In this document: in pieces, positions 1-10,279 of the stretch
How positions within the stretch are numbered: the first letter of the stretch is position 1
Layout: every line of letters begins with the position of its first letter
Source of the DNA: Nectonema munidae
Taxonomy: Eukaryota > Nematomorpha > Nectonematoida > Nectonematidae
Assembly: GCA_030549495.1 (NCBI GenBank)
Contig: JAUIRK010000933.1
Span: forward strand, 62,001 to 126,000
Reading direction: 5' to 3'
Length of the DNA stretch: 64,000 nt
The notes under the pieces: model-generated
Database searches by the model: none
The model's input: the letters and a program-made list of their open reading frames with translations, nothing else
What the model was told of the DNA's origin: nothing
Program-made: the position numbers and the translations under genes

Positions 1-530
1 TTAAATCATCGTTTACAATTTGTTTTGGACGATTCTGTCAATGACATAAAACAAGTGACCATTTCAAAATATTCATGGATAAAATCACAAATTTTCCAAA
101 AACCAAATGCAAATCTTTAAAATTTAGGAAGAGCTTGGGCAACAAATACTGAAGATTGGTAGAGTTCTAGGACCAGCGTGAGCTGTTTGCAGTCCAAGAT
201 CTGCGATTGCTGTGTGGCGTGCTTATTCAGCATTCTACAAATATTTTTCTAGTGAAGCAAAATATTCAGGGATGGCTGCACGTTTTTGAAACAAGCATTT
301 CTTCCAGGATCTGGCACTGATGATAGATATACTTCAAGAAATTTCCTTGCTTTCTAATGCTCTTCAAGCTAGAAGTTTAACACTGATAAAAGCTGAACAG
401 TAAATAAAAAGGACCGTTAAGGCATTTGAAATGTTGAGAGAAAAATAAAGTTTTCAATCGTTACAATTTTATATCAATGAATATTGTCAGGCTCGCGTTA
501 AATTTTTTCACCAAAGGTCATTAATCTTTA
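1..530 (+). pseudogene. hAT transposase fragment, KIAA1586-like
   Basis: The + strand reads, in shifting frames, as the middle of a hAT-superfamily transposase of the KIAA1586-like group. It opens with LNHRLQFVLDDSVNDIKQV, the His-containing motif that follows the second catalytic block in this family. A stretch resembling RVLGPAWAVCSPRSAIAVW follows, then [19 protein letters not shown] around 320-385. Several stops and frameshifts break it, so it cannot make transposase. The element enters from outside the window at base 1, and its 3' end is not clear beyond about 530. A better-preserved relative of the same group lies on the - strand at 53101-55440. Family assignment is from remembered motif similarity. 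Confidence 0.7.
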
Positions 531-1039
531 TCAGTACGTTAGTTACATTTTAGAACATTTGAAAACTTTAATTTTTTCAAGTCAATAAATTTTTTTTCAA
601 TAGCTATTTGGGAATGAATATTTTGACTAGCTATCCCGTTTAAAAGCAAAAATACTCTATTTTTTAATATTTGAGCAGAGATATTTTTTATAATGTTTGA
701 TATAAATTTTGTAAGCAACATTATAAATAATTAATTGAATCATTTTTTACAAAAATTTGTTGATTATTATAATAAAAATATAAAATTGAAACAAAATGTT
801 TCAGTTGTAAAAAATGTACTTGATCTATTTATGACAGCTGCCAGAATTTTACTTATAGACAGAAATAGTCAAAAAAAATGCAATGATTTTCATATTCCCT
901 TATACTATGATTTCTGTTAGTTTAAATGTTTTTTTTGGATTTTATGTTCTTAGACTAAAATAATTTTATGAAAAGTGATTAAACTACAGTTTTTTCTATA
1001 CATTCCTAACAAAATGTAAAAAATACAAGCGTTACCAAA
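531..1039. other. AT-rich stretch, no gene seen
   Basis: Contains a 61-codon reading frame at 735-920 (+) with no recognised motif. It could be the decayed tail of the hAT fragment to its left. Nothing else supported. Confidence 0.5.
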
Positions 1040-1100
1040 ATGTGCGATTGCCTGTAAACTAGCATAGGTGGCTTATGTATGGTGGCGCATAAAACAACTT
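1040..1100 (+). repeat. Left arm of a ~60-bp inverted repeat
   Basis: The stretch with TGCCTGTAAACTAGCATAGG and then GGCTTATGTATGGTGGCGCA is repeated in inverted orientation at 6880-6940 with about 85% identity over some 60 bases. A third copy sits alone at 52397-52447. The two arms enclose 5.9 kb that includes a decayed hAT transposase, so they may be terminal repeats of one large element, or two independent copies of a short dispersed repeat. Confidence 0.7.
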
Positions 1101-1311
1101 ACAACTTTTAAGCTTATAAGAGTTAGCTGCTTCAACCTTTGCTGCTTATAAAAACTTGAAAATATCAAATAAACTATCTCATTTTTTATGCCTCTTATTA
1201 TTTTGAAATTATTCTGAGAACAGACAGTTACATTTTAAAATAGTGAAAATTGCTTTATTAGTTTATTTTGTCTCCTTTCTCTCTATGTAGCAAATTTTTT
1301 AATTTTGGGTA

Positions 1312-1465
1312 AAAGGTAAGGTAAAGGTACCGTGAGTGTGTTTTCATTGACAAGGCACTGATGTACCGCTTATGTCAAACTGAGCAAATTGCTATCGATG
1401 AAGATTCGAACCCTGAGACTTCCCTGCTTAGTTCATCATCTCACCACACCCATAGAGTATGCTGT
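1312..1465 (-). mobile_element. Candidate tRNA-derived SINE
   Basis: Read on the - strand, GGTTCGAATCTTC (1401-1413) matches the RNA polymerase III B box, and TGGTGAGATGA (1436-1446) resembles an A box about 25 bases upstream, a tRNA-like spacing. The surrounding bases do not fold into a recognisable complete tRNA, so a tRNA-derived SINE head fits better than a tRNA gene. The body would run leftward to the GGTACC-containing sequence near 1325. I saw no second copy in this window, so the call rests on the promoter boxes alone. Confidence 0.45.
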
Positions 1466-1639
1466 AGGGGATACGTCAAATTAGTTTTCAAAAAATTTAA
1501 GTTATGCTGTAAAATTTTATAGTTTTTGTTGAAGCTCGATAGACTTTTTTCCTTAAAAGTTATTATAAAAGGCAAATCATTGCAAAAGTTTAAAAGTTGT
1601 TATTTTACTTTTTGTAGATCTTGAAATTTTACAATGCAG

Positions 1640-3765
1640 CATAAAAGGAAAATTATTTAAAGTGATATTTTATCATTTTTCACCTTTAAAAAAACTGAAA
1701 CTAATTGTGAGAATTCTGTATCCATAAATTTCAATAAAACCCAAAAATCTCTGCCACTCTCACAAGAAGCTCTGACATTGAGTTCTAGTACTAGTAATTC
1801 ATATTTTTCACAAGAAAGCGATCCTTTCTCAGCCAAAAGTTCAGTTTCCCAAAGATTCTCAAAAGAGGTCTTTTTTACAGGCATGGTATGAAATTTTTAG
1901 TTGGTTAGAGTATAGCATAACTAAAGATAGGACTTTTTGTTATGCATGCCGCTTTTTTGATACAAAAACTTCTAAGTCTGAAAATTCGTTTATGATAACT
2001 GGTTTTAATAACAGGCGAAAAGCGATGGAAAAAAAATTAAGGTTTCTACAAACATACACAAAGCCGCGATCACTGCCTTTCCATGTCTCGCTGGGAAACA
2101 CGGATACAAATAGACACAGGTGTAATAGCTCCTATTGATTCAATTTTAGACCCCAATAGAAACTCTATTCTGGTTGAAAACCGTAACTATTTGAAAGTTT
2201 TTGCTTCAGTATCACATTTTTTTTCTAAATGTGAAATGTCCTATCGTGGACATGCTGAGTCTTCTGATTCATTGAATTGCGGTAAGTGGGATGAGTTCAT
2301 CTAAGTGATGTTAACTACAAGTCCTTCTTTCAAGCAGATGCATGAAAACTTTAAGAAAAGGCACCCAAGCACGGACTATTTATCTTCACGAGCATGCGAA
2401 GAGTTCATAGAAACATTAGCCGAAAGTGTTTCTAAGATCATTAGGGATGCAATAGAAGCAACCGGAATGCATTTAATTTTGATTGACGTATGTAAAAACA
2501 ATAGCAACAAAGAAGAATTGTGTGTTTGTTTTCGCTATCTTAAGAATGCGGTCGTGTACGAGCGATTTTATTCTCTTATTGAGCTAAAAACTAGTGATGC
2601 AAGTCCAATTGCTAATAGTGTTAATAATCTGATTAATTCTCTCCGGTTATCAGCAGTTTTAATAGGTTTGGAACTGACGGTGCAATGTAATGTCTGGAAG
2701 TAAAAATGGTGTGTTCGCTAAACTTAAAGATTCGCACAATCACTTTATTTATGTGCATTGCGCTGCTCATCGTCTGAATCTGCTGTTATTGGCTTCTTAA
2801 ATGGTGTTGAAGAAGCGTGAAAATTTTTAAAGCTCTATGATTCTTTATACCATGTTTTCACAGTAGCAAATAATCGTGTAATTTTTGATAAGTATCAAAA
2901 AAAGCACAACTCTTATCCGTTTCTCAGCTCGGAAACACAAAATGGGAGTGCAATTTTCACGCACTAGATTTTGTATGTCGCAGAATAAAATGCATCCTCG
3001 CCTCACTACAAGAGCTAGCGAACTCAAACTACAACAAAAGACAAAGCTGCCTCCTTAAACTTTTTTCATTTCGCAACATCACGCTTTTGTGCTTTCTTCA
3101 CAAGGTTTTCACGGGTACACATTCTTTGAGCTTGTGCGTAGGAAACAAATGTAAACTGGAAAGTAGTCGTTGCAGAAATTAATGCGTCAGTTAAACTTTT
3201 CGAGAAGATAACTTGCAAGGATATTATTTCAGCCACCCAGGTTATCTGTGAAAACATTAGGATTGATTGTAACTATCAGGTATTCATCTTATAATAATAT
3301 TTTTAACTATTTAATTGAAAAAATACTGCCTAAAGTTGTTGAAGAGGTGAATATTAGATTTCAAAAAAAATTTAGCCATTTTTGCAGGGTTAGAAGCGTT
3401 AGAACCGTCTTCAAAATCATATCTTTCTTTTTATGTACTAAAACCTGTCATAAATCATTTTAATGATGTCTTGAGAGTAAACGTTACACTTCTTGAAATA
3501 GAGTGTGAGCGTGTATCTCTGCTCATAAAAGTGGAGAAAGGTTTGAACCTGCATTTTATCCGAACTTAGATATAATTATGAAGTTGGCGCCAACCATTCC
3601 AGTAACCACCTCTCAACTTTCATTTTCAACAATTAATAGAAAAATAACGTTGTCTAGAAACCACTTTTTGTCCAGAAGAGCTGCTCAGTTAATGCTATTA
3701 TCCATGAACAAGGAGATATATGTGAGAACCTCAACTTAGACGATGTCCTGAAAATATGATCTTTG
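1640..3765 (+). pseudogene. hAT-type transposase ruin (ZMYM1/DUF4371-like)
   Basis: Successive + strand frames spell a ZMYM1-like hAT protein. A TTF-type zinc-finger region around 1900-2090 includes WLEYSITKDRTFCYACRFFD-like sequence. The DUF4371 region is at 2083-2703, with RHPSTDYLSSRACEEFIETL and IDVCKNNSNKEELCVCFRYL. A catalytic-block remnant FGTDGA...SGSKNGVFAKL with HCAAHRLNLLL follows around 2665-2790. A C-terminal hAT dimerisation remnant near 3585-3720 contains TIPVTTSQLSFSTINRK. Stops at 2302-2304, 2701-2703 and many later ones make it inactive. It lies inside the inverted repeats at 1040-1100 and 6880-6940. The family is recognised from memory; the decay is seen directly. Confidence 0.72.
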
Positions 3766-4911
3766 AAAAAAACGCTTTATTCATTTGTAGCGAAAGTTTT
3801 TTTTTATTTTTATTTTTTTTCTTTACTCAAATTTTGCAACAAAATTTTTGTTGCTATAGTTCGAACTTGTTTTCTATGTTGACCTACTAATCGGCTTCTT
3901 TCATTTTGATAGAAGTTCTATTAAGTTTTTGTCATTAGATCTTAACTTTTCCAGTTATGATCTTTTGTTGACATTTGGTTGTAGAGAAACAAATACATTT
4001 GTGTTCGTGACTCTATGCTTGACAGCGTTTAAAATTTTGATTCTTTTTAAAAGATCTAACGGGTTTCAATATTTTGTGATAATCAAGCTGAACTCAAATT
4101 TATGTAAGCATGATTTTGATGCAATATTGAAGCTCATTAGAAAAGAACGGTTTTGGTTTAAGAAAATTTTGACATTCTAATTTGAAGTTTGGTATATTTT
4201 GTTCCTTATTAATTATAATTATGTTTTTTTTTGAAACAGGTGCACATATAAAAAATCAACAAAGTTGTTATCAACATGTAAGTGTTATAATTATTTGAAA
4301 ATTTTGCATTTTTAATACTATTTAATTCATTTATAGCAAAAACACTACTTTGTGGGCTAAGCTCAAACTCAAAAAATGCTTCCATTGTTGAAGCCCAGTC
4401 ATATGAAGAAAAATTGTCTATGTTAGTCATTTTATATACTTTAAATTGGAACCTTATGTTTTACTTCATTTTTTTAGTACTCAAAGAATAAAAAATATGA
4501 GCACAAATTTAGTTTATATTTAACATAAGATTTTGATTTGAATATTTAATAAACCCTTCTTTTTTTAGAAGCAAATTTAGTCAAAAAAGACAGTAATTTG
4601 ATTTTTATATAAGACAAAAAAACTCACTAAACCTAATTATTTTTAGAATCAGAACGTCCAAGTAAGAGTATCTGAATTTATCATTTGACTATTTTCTGTC
4701 CGTATCATTTAACAATTTTATTTTGCTTCATAAAAAATTTATTATTACATTTTAATATTTTTTTAACTTTGTATTTGAAAATTCTTTGTGTTTGAAAGCT
4801 GACTTGGGCAAAATTATAGTTTGACTACTTTGTGTTTACTTGCACCAATTTAACTATTTTTAGAATGATGCTGAGAAAAATGAAGTAATGCAATCTTAAT
4901 TTATTGTTTGA
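3766..4911. other. AT-rich spacer, no gene seen
   Basis: Only short low-complexity reading frames such as 3929-4180 (+) and 4209-4430 (-), which carry no recognisable motif. Nothing supported. Confidence 0.5.
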
Positions 4912-5520
4912 TTTTTGTTTGCACAATTTTAACTTTATTTATACCTTTTTTGAGAGTTTAAACTTACACTAAAAAGAATAAAAAAATTCTAATAAAAAGT
5001 TTTCTAAGTTTAGTTCTGTTTTACATTTTTGATAGAAATTAGATGGGAAAAGTTATGTAAGTTGGATGTGTTTTTTTTATTTATTTTTCTCAAAAAGACA
5101 TTTTCATTTTTTAGGAAGAAGAAATGGAAAAATTAGTTATTTAACAATTTTTTTTTCAATAAAATTTTCAATTTTTTTATTGTTAATTGATAACTTTACC
5201 TCTTTTCTACACATAATTTCAAGATGATGCGCATCTATTTGAAGTGAGAAAGAAGAAGCTATTTATAAGTCCTCATTCATTGTAGACGTTAAGCGCGGGG
5301 GTTAAAGTTTACATTATCTTAATTTAGTATGAAATAGAATAGACAAGAGAGGAGTAATAAATCAGAAAATTTTATTGTACTTTTTGGAAGACGCTTAATA
5401 GGGTGAGCGTTAAAGTTTACATTAAGCTTAATTAAGAATGAAATAGAATAGACAAGAGAGGAGTAGTAATTCAGAAAAATTTATTGTACTTTTTGGAAGA
5501 CTATTGAATATTTTTACAAA
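4912..5520 (+). repeat. Dispersed repeat, copy 1
   Basis: From GCACAATTTTAACTTTATTT to the motif TTTTTGGAAGA the sequence matches 8697-9230 in the same orientation with small indels. Shared landmarks are CTAAAAAGAAT, AGTTCTGTTTTACATTTTTG, TTAGGAAGAAGAAATGGA and AAGAGAGGAGTA. In this copy the last 110 bases are tandemly duplicated (5286-5390 and 5391-5505). It encodes nothing recognisable and is probably the non-coding end of a transposon. Confidence 0.7.
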
Positions 5521-6879
5521 ATCTCGGGTGAACCCTCATAATAATTAACTGTGTATCTGATGGTGTAATTTATTTTTCATGAAAATCAATAAAACCTGTC
5601 AAAAATTAATCAAACCTGTCAATCAATGCCAAATATATAAACTTGAAAATATATTATAAATTTAACATTTTTTGGGTTGATTTAATTTATTTAAAAACGA
5701 ACTTTTGATGGTTAATTCGCCCAAAATATTTTATTTGTAATAATAAAAATAATAACTTATCCATACACAGTAAATGTAACATGCCCATCTGAAAATACTT
5801 TTGTCACTCAAGATTTAAATTGCGGTTACTGTTTAACTTTGGTTAATTTGTGGGTCAGATATTTTTTCATAATTTTTGTCCTATTTAGCAAATCGACCTT
5901 TTTCTATTTCATCATGACCTTATTTTTGATATGTAATGAATACTACATTTCAATGTGGGGGAGAGTTTTTACCCAAATATACACAAATACACCCAAACAG
6001 ATCAAAACAAATTTAAATATGCATAGAAGAATTATTATTAGCATAAAACTAACATAAATTATTAATTTTAAATTATATTATAAAAATTAAAAAATAATTT
6101 AAAACAAAAGCCCTAATTTACTTAGTTCAACACTACATTGACTTTTATATATTTAAGTAGAACCGATAAAATAATTTTTTTTCATGATATAATAATGATT
6201 TTATCCATCTCATAAATAGGAATGGGACCAAATTTCAAATCAAAGCGAACTGAGATCATGTTAGATAAAAGCACATAAAATTAAAAATTTTAATTCTCAT
6301 AAAATATTTTCAATGTCTAGTCTATAGATGGGTATTTATATTATAATATAATTAATGATAAATAATAAATTCTGTAATAAAATTTTTATTAATTGTTATA
6401 AAATTACATGGCGGAAAATATTACCGGCTGCTAATCTAACTAAACCGAGCACGTTTGGCCCTCCTTTGTTTGATTCTTGTTCTTTATTTAAACCTTCCCT
6501 TAGTTTACTAATTAAAGAGGAGGCTTTGAACTATAAATCTCAATCGGATCTATATTGTTTGGCTTACAAATAAACTCTCAGCTTGTAGCCTACTTCAATT
6601 TCCTATACTTTATATATTTAATTTTGCTCTTAATTCTAAACTGATCCTACCTTGGAAGCTCTACTTTCATCAGACATTCATTTTGTGCAATCTATGTTCG
6701 AAAAAACCTTCTCAGAGATTTATTTAGCTCAGAATTAATGCGATTTCATATTTTTATATCATGTGTTTCAGTGGCTATGAACAAATATCACTCTCAATAT
6801 TTGCTAACCAATCCTTTTCAAAATTCCTGTTTTTGGTGAATCGATTTATAATCGTCTTTTTTCAATTATAGTTTGTAAA
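5521..6879. other. AT-rich spacer, no gene seen
   Basis: Reading frames at 5839-6057 and 6355-6573 (+) have no known motif and no conserved composition. Nothing supported. Confidence 0.5.
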
Positions 6880-6940
6880 GTTGTTTGATGCGCACCATAC
6901 ATAAGCCATCTACGCTGGTTTACAGGCAACCACACATTAC
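6880..6940 (-). repeat. Right arm of the ~60-bp inverted repeat
   Basis: Inverted partner of 1040-1100: TTTGATGCGCACCATACATA, then CTGGTTTACAGGCAA. Position 52397-52447 repeats it in this same orientation. Confidence 0.7.
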
Positions 6941-7810
6941 CCGGAAATTTTTTTTCAATTATATTTTCCACCACTTAGATGTATTTTTAATTTATTATAT
7001 TTTTAATTAAATTTTCTCCTACTTATAAATGGTCGACTTTCAATTTTATATTTCTCTCTAAGTAATAAATTGTTTTCTTGAAATTAAGATTAATATCTTT
7101 TTTTACCTTTCTTAATAGACAAATAGAAATATTATGTAGATTATAAATACATTTCTTTTCAGAATAATTAGGTTAATTGAGCCTTTGTTGGTCTGTGTAT
7201 TATGTTTGTTAAGTGCCACCATAAAATTTTAAACTAATTTTAAGATATACCTTATCTGCACTTTCTTAATCACCATCTCTTCGTCGCTATAATAAAAGTC
7301 ATGCCACAATGTGATGTCTCAAGGACAATGTATGTTTGTAAAATAATGTATAAGTTTATAAAAAAACCTGTTGTTTCTAGAGTATATCGAGGTACAAAAA
7401 ACATTTAGAATAGCGTTGGTTGTGTCACTTATACATAAAAGCAATAATTAACTATTTGCTGTAATTGTTTTCTAAATATGATCGAAATGCCTACAATGTT
7501 TCCTCTGATATACTCTTTGAAGCAGAAGAGATAATAAATAAAATCAGTAAATCATTTTTTTAGTTATAAATCTGTTGAAAATTATAGAGCTTATGATTCC
7601 TGTCAATATTTGTGCATATGTAAAAAAATAAAAGCCTTTTTATTTTTTTGTACCTTTGAAAATGATAGCTCCTAAGAATCACTTTAAAACTTAAAAACTC
7701 ATAAGAAAGAGTTTTAGAAAATTCGTTTAAACACGCAGGTACTTAAATTACTGAACAATAATAAAATAAATCTCAATTTTTGAACATATTTTTTGATAAA
7801 AATAAGATTA
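6941..7810. other. AT-rich spacer, no gene seen
   Basis: No reading frame, RNA or repeat could be supported here. Confidence 0.5.
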
Positions 7811-7900
7811 TTAACCCATTTAAGGCCAATCAAAGCAGACGATATATAAAAAAAACGCAGACAATTTATATTCAAAGTCATTGAAAAAAGCAGACGAAGA
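7811..7900 (-). mobile_element. TTAA MITE, truncated copy
   Basis: Begins TTAACCCATTTAAGGCC and continues through GCAGACGATAT, ACGCAGACAATTT and AAAAAAGCAGACGAAGAT. This is the reverse complement of the complete MITEs at 15034-15162, 18523-18651 and 62434-62558. It stops abruptly near 7900, losing the other end. Confidence 0.75.
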
Positions 7901-8695
7901 TTTTCTTAACCTACAAAAATTTGAAAAATACTATCAATTTATCAAAGGCCAGTTTATAATATCGATTAGTGAAATATCTCATTGCGATTTTTCCATTGAA
8001 ATGTGAGAGTCCTATGCTGATGTTGCAAAGATTGCTCTGAAAGCTAATTCGATTTGCCACTACATAAGAGTGTGAGTAAGCGTTTTTAATGGTACTTGCC
8101 ATTGAAACCAAATCCCGAAACAGTTTGGAAGTGAGTAATGATATGAGAGTTGCATTGGCAAAAGCAGAGCCAAATTTAGACAAACTGGTTTAGGCAAAGC
8201 AGTTTGTCTACAACCCATTGATATTTGGATTGTTCAGACAATTTTTGAATAAACAATTATGTCAATTTTTTAGTACCGTTTTTATATGTAGATTTATTTT
8301 TTTTAAATGAGACCTGAGCTATTAAAAAATAATAGTTAGACCCCTACGCCGAAAATTTTTAGAAAGTTTGTCACCCAAACTTCAAGCTCAACAAGGGAAC
8401 AAAATCATTCATAAATGATAGATCACTACTCATCAGATGTAATTAAGTCTTTATCCCTCCTTATTGCCATTTACCAGTTATTGAAACGGATGGTCACAAT
8501 CTACTTGTATAGTCTATAACATATGCTATACTCTAACCAATTGAAGGTTTTATACCATGACTCTAAAAATGATCTCTTGTAAATCTTTAGGGAACAGAAT
8601 TTTTGTTTGAGCCTATTTTATATTTGGTGTTCGAAGGTTAAAAATGTCTTTGTCTTCTAAGGACCACATGGAAAGGGTTGTATTAAAGGACTCAT
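7900..8695 (+). pseudogene. Transposon fragments, related to 19850-20060
   Basis: CCTACAAAAATTTGAAAAAT at 7910-7930 recurs at 19855-19876. The stretch near 8620-8690 with GTGTTCGAAGGTTAAAAATG and AAGGACCACATGGAAAGG recurs at 19950-19993. Both pieces therefore belong to the same decayed element as the hAT ruin at 18690-20060, here without an open frame. The ends are approximate. Confidence 0.5.
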
Positions 8696-8696
8696 T

Positions 8697-9230
8697 TGCA
8701 ATAGCACAATTTTAACTTTATTTTATACCCTTTTTTGAGAGCCTAACTAACTTACACTTATTCTTATTCACTAAAAAGAATGAAAAAATTCTAATATGTT
8801 TTCTAACTTTAGTTCTGTTTTACATTTTTGATAAAAATTACCTCAGAAAAGTTATGTAATTTGGATGTGTTTTTTATTTATTTTTCTCAATAAAACAATT
8901 TCATTTTTTAGGAAGAAGAAATGGAAGAACTGAAAATTAATGATGATTTTTTTCATTCAATAAAATTTTTAATTTTTTTTATTGTTAATTAATATCTTTA
9001 CTCCTTTTCTACACATAATTTGGAGATGGTGCTCATCTATTTGAAGAGAGAAAGTTTTGTTATGCATGTTGCTATTTATAAGTCCTCATTCATTTTTGAC
9101 GTTAAGCTTAATAGGGCGGGGGTTAAAGTTTACATTAAGCTTAATTAAGAATGAAATAGAATGGGAAAGAGAGGAGTAGGAATTCAGAAAAATTTGTTGT
9201 CCTTTTTGGAAGATGCTTGAAAGTCCGCCC
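8697..9230 (+). repeat. Dispersed repeat, copy 2
   Basis: Second copy of 4912-5520, in the same orientation, with only one unit of the terminal 110-bp segment. The motif GGGGGTTAAAGTTTACATTA occurs at about 9119-9138. Confidence 0.7.
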
Positions 9231-9524
9231 CCAATAATTTCAAGAATGTGCGCCCCTGTAAAAAATGTATACTGAACAAAAAATTTGGACATTTTAAGTT
9301 TTAGAGAAAAAACGGAGAGATATTTTTCTTATAAAAATCAGTATTTGTTCTGACAAAATCGGAAATCTGGTCATTCTTATTTTATCTTACGTATTTTATT
9401 TGGAAATGATAAAAAAAAAACCCTTTTTGTGTATTCAATGAATTCATTCAAAAAGAAATTCAGACGATTACAATCCGTTGTCTGAAAGAGTTAAACTTAA
9501 TTACATCCTAATTTTAGCGTGTGA

Positions 9525-9660
9525 ATATTTAACGGCACCCGGACATTTGGCCGAATCAAGATTTAGGCAATGGGAATTTAGTCCACGAACATTTGGCCGA
9601 ACAAAAATTTTATTAAACAAACATTTGACCGAATGGAACATTTGTGATGTAAATTCTAGT
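9525..9660 (+). repeat. Short spaced repeats of CATTTGGCCGAA type
   Basis: GGACATTTGGCCGAAT (9541), GAACATTTGGCCGA (9587) and AAACATTTGACCGAAT (9619) are three spaced copies of one motif. Such series commonly form subterminal repeats of non-autonomous DNA transposons. A 62-codon frame at 9478-9666 runs through them by chance. Confidence 0.5.
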
Positions 9661-9948
9661 AGGTAAAATTATTTATCACATAATTTGTGTATAGAAGTTA
9701 AAAATAATAAAAGAAAACAAAAGTTACGCTTCAGATTTGTATAGAGCACACGCTTGCAAGCAAGCTTACTGGAAGTAAAGCAAGGTCTACAAAAATTGTC
9801 AAATTGTATCAAGTTTTTGGTCGTTTTTATTTTGAGTTTCCTTTCACTCTAAGCTTTGGCTTTGTCCTTATTTTTTAAAAAAATTTCATACGATTTCCTT
9901 GTAAATCGTCAAATAAGTCAAATTTTATTTCCTTTCAGGTATAATACA

Positions 9949-10279
9949 ATGGAAAGTAATGACTCCTTCCAAAATTCGACTAGCACTGGTGAAAGGCCAA
10001 CGACAAAGACGTTGCTAGAACTTGGAAAAGAGAATGCGCGATTAAAAACTCTCCTCAAACACCTTCTACCCCCGTCGTCGATTAAAGCATTCACACATTC
10101 CAGAGAAGTTCCTTTCGCAAACTTGATGATTTATAACAACGAAGATGGCATAAAATTGCGCGCCACTCTTGAAAGAGATATCGAGAAGAGTGCTTTGAGA
10201 ATTTCGCGGCGTGATGACACTGATAATAAGTTAAGTTTAAAGATTAGAAGTGTGCCTCTTGCAGCCATAGAATTACAAG
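9949..10279 (+). CDS. ZCCHC8: ZCCHC8 exon 1
   Basis: Encodes 110 codons plus one base. ATG at 9949-9951 is followed by ESNDSFQNS and the coiled coil ELGKENARLKTLLKHLL. The donor is CAAG|GTAACT. The frame is open back to 9856, but CCTTTCAG just upstream of the ATG suggests a 5'-UTR splice acceptor, favouring this ATG. Confidence 0.88.

Noticed and set aside
1395-1450. tRNA gene
   Set aside because: Promoter boxes are present but the acceptor and anticodon stems do not pair. Treated as a SINE candidate.
9478-9666. 62-codon + strand frame
   Set aside because: Runs through spaced CATTTGGCCGAA repeats. It reads as repeat sequence, not a gene.
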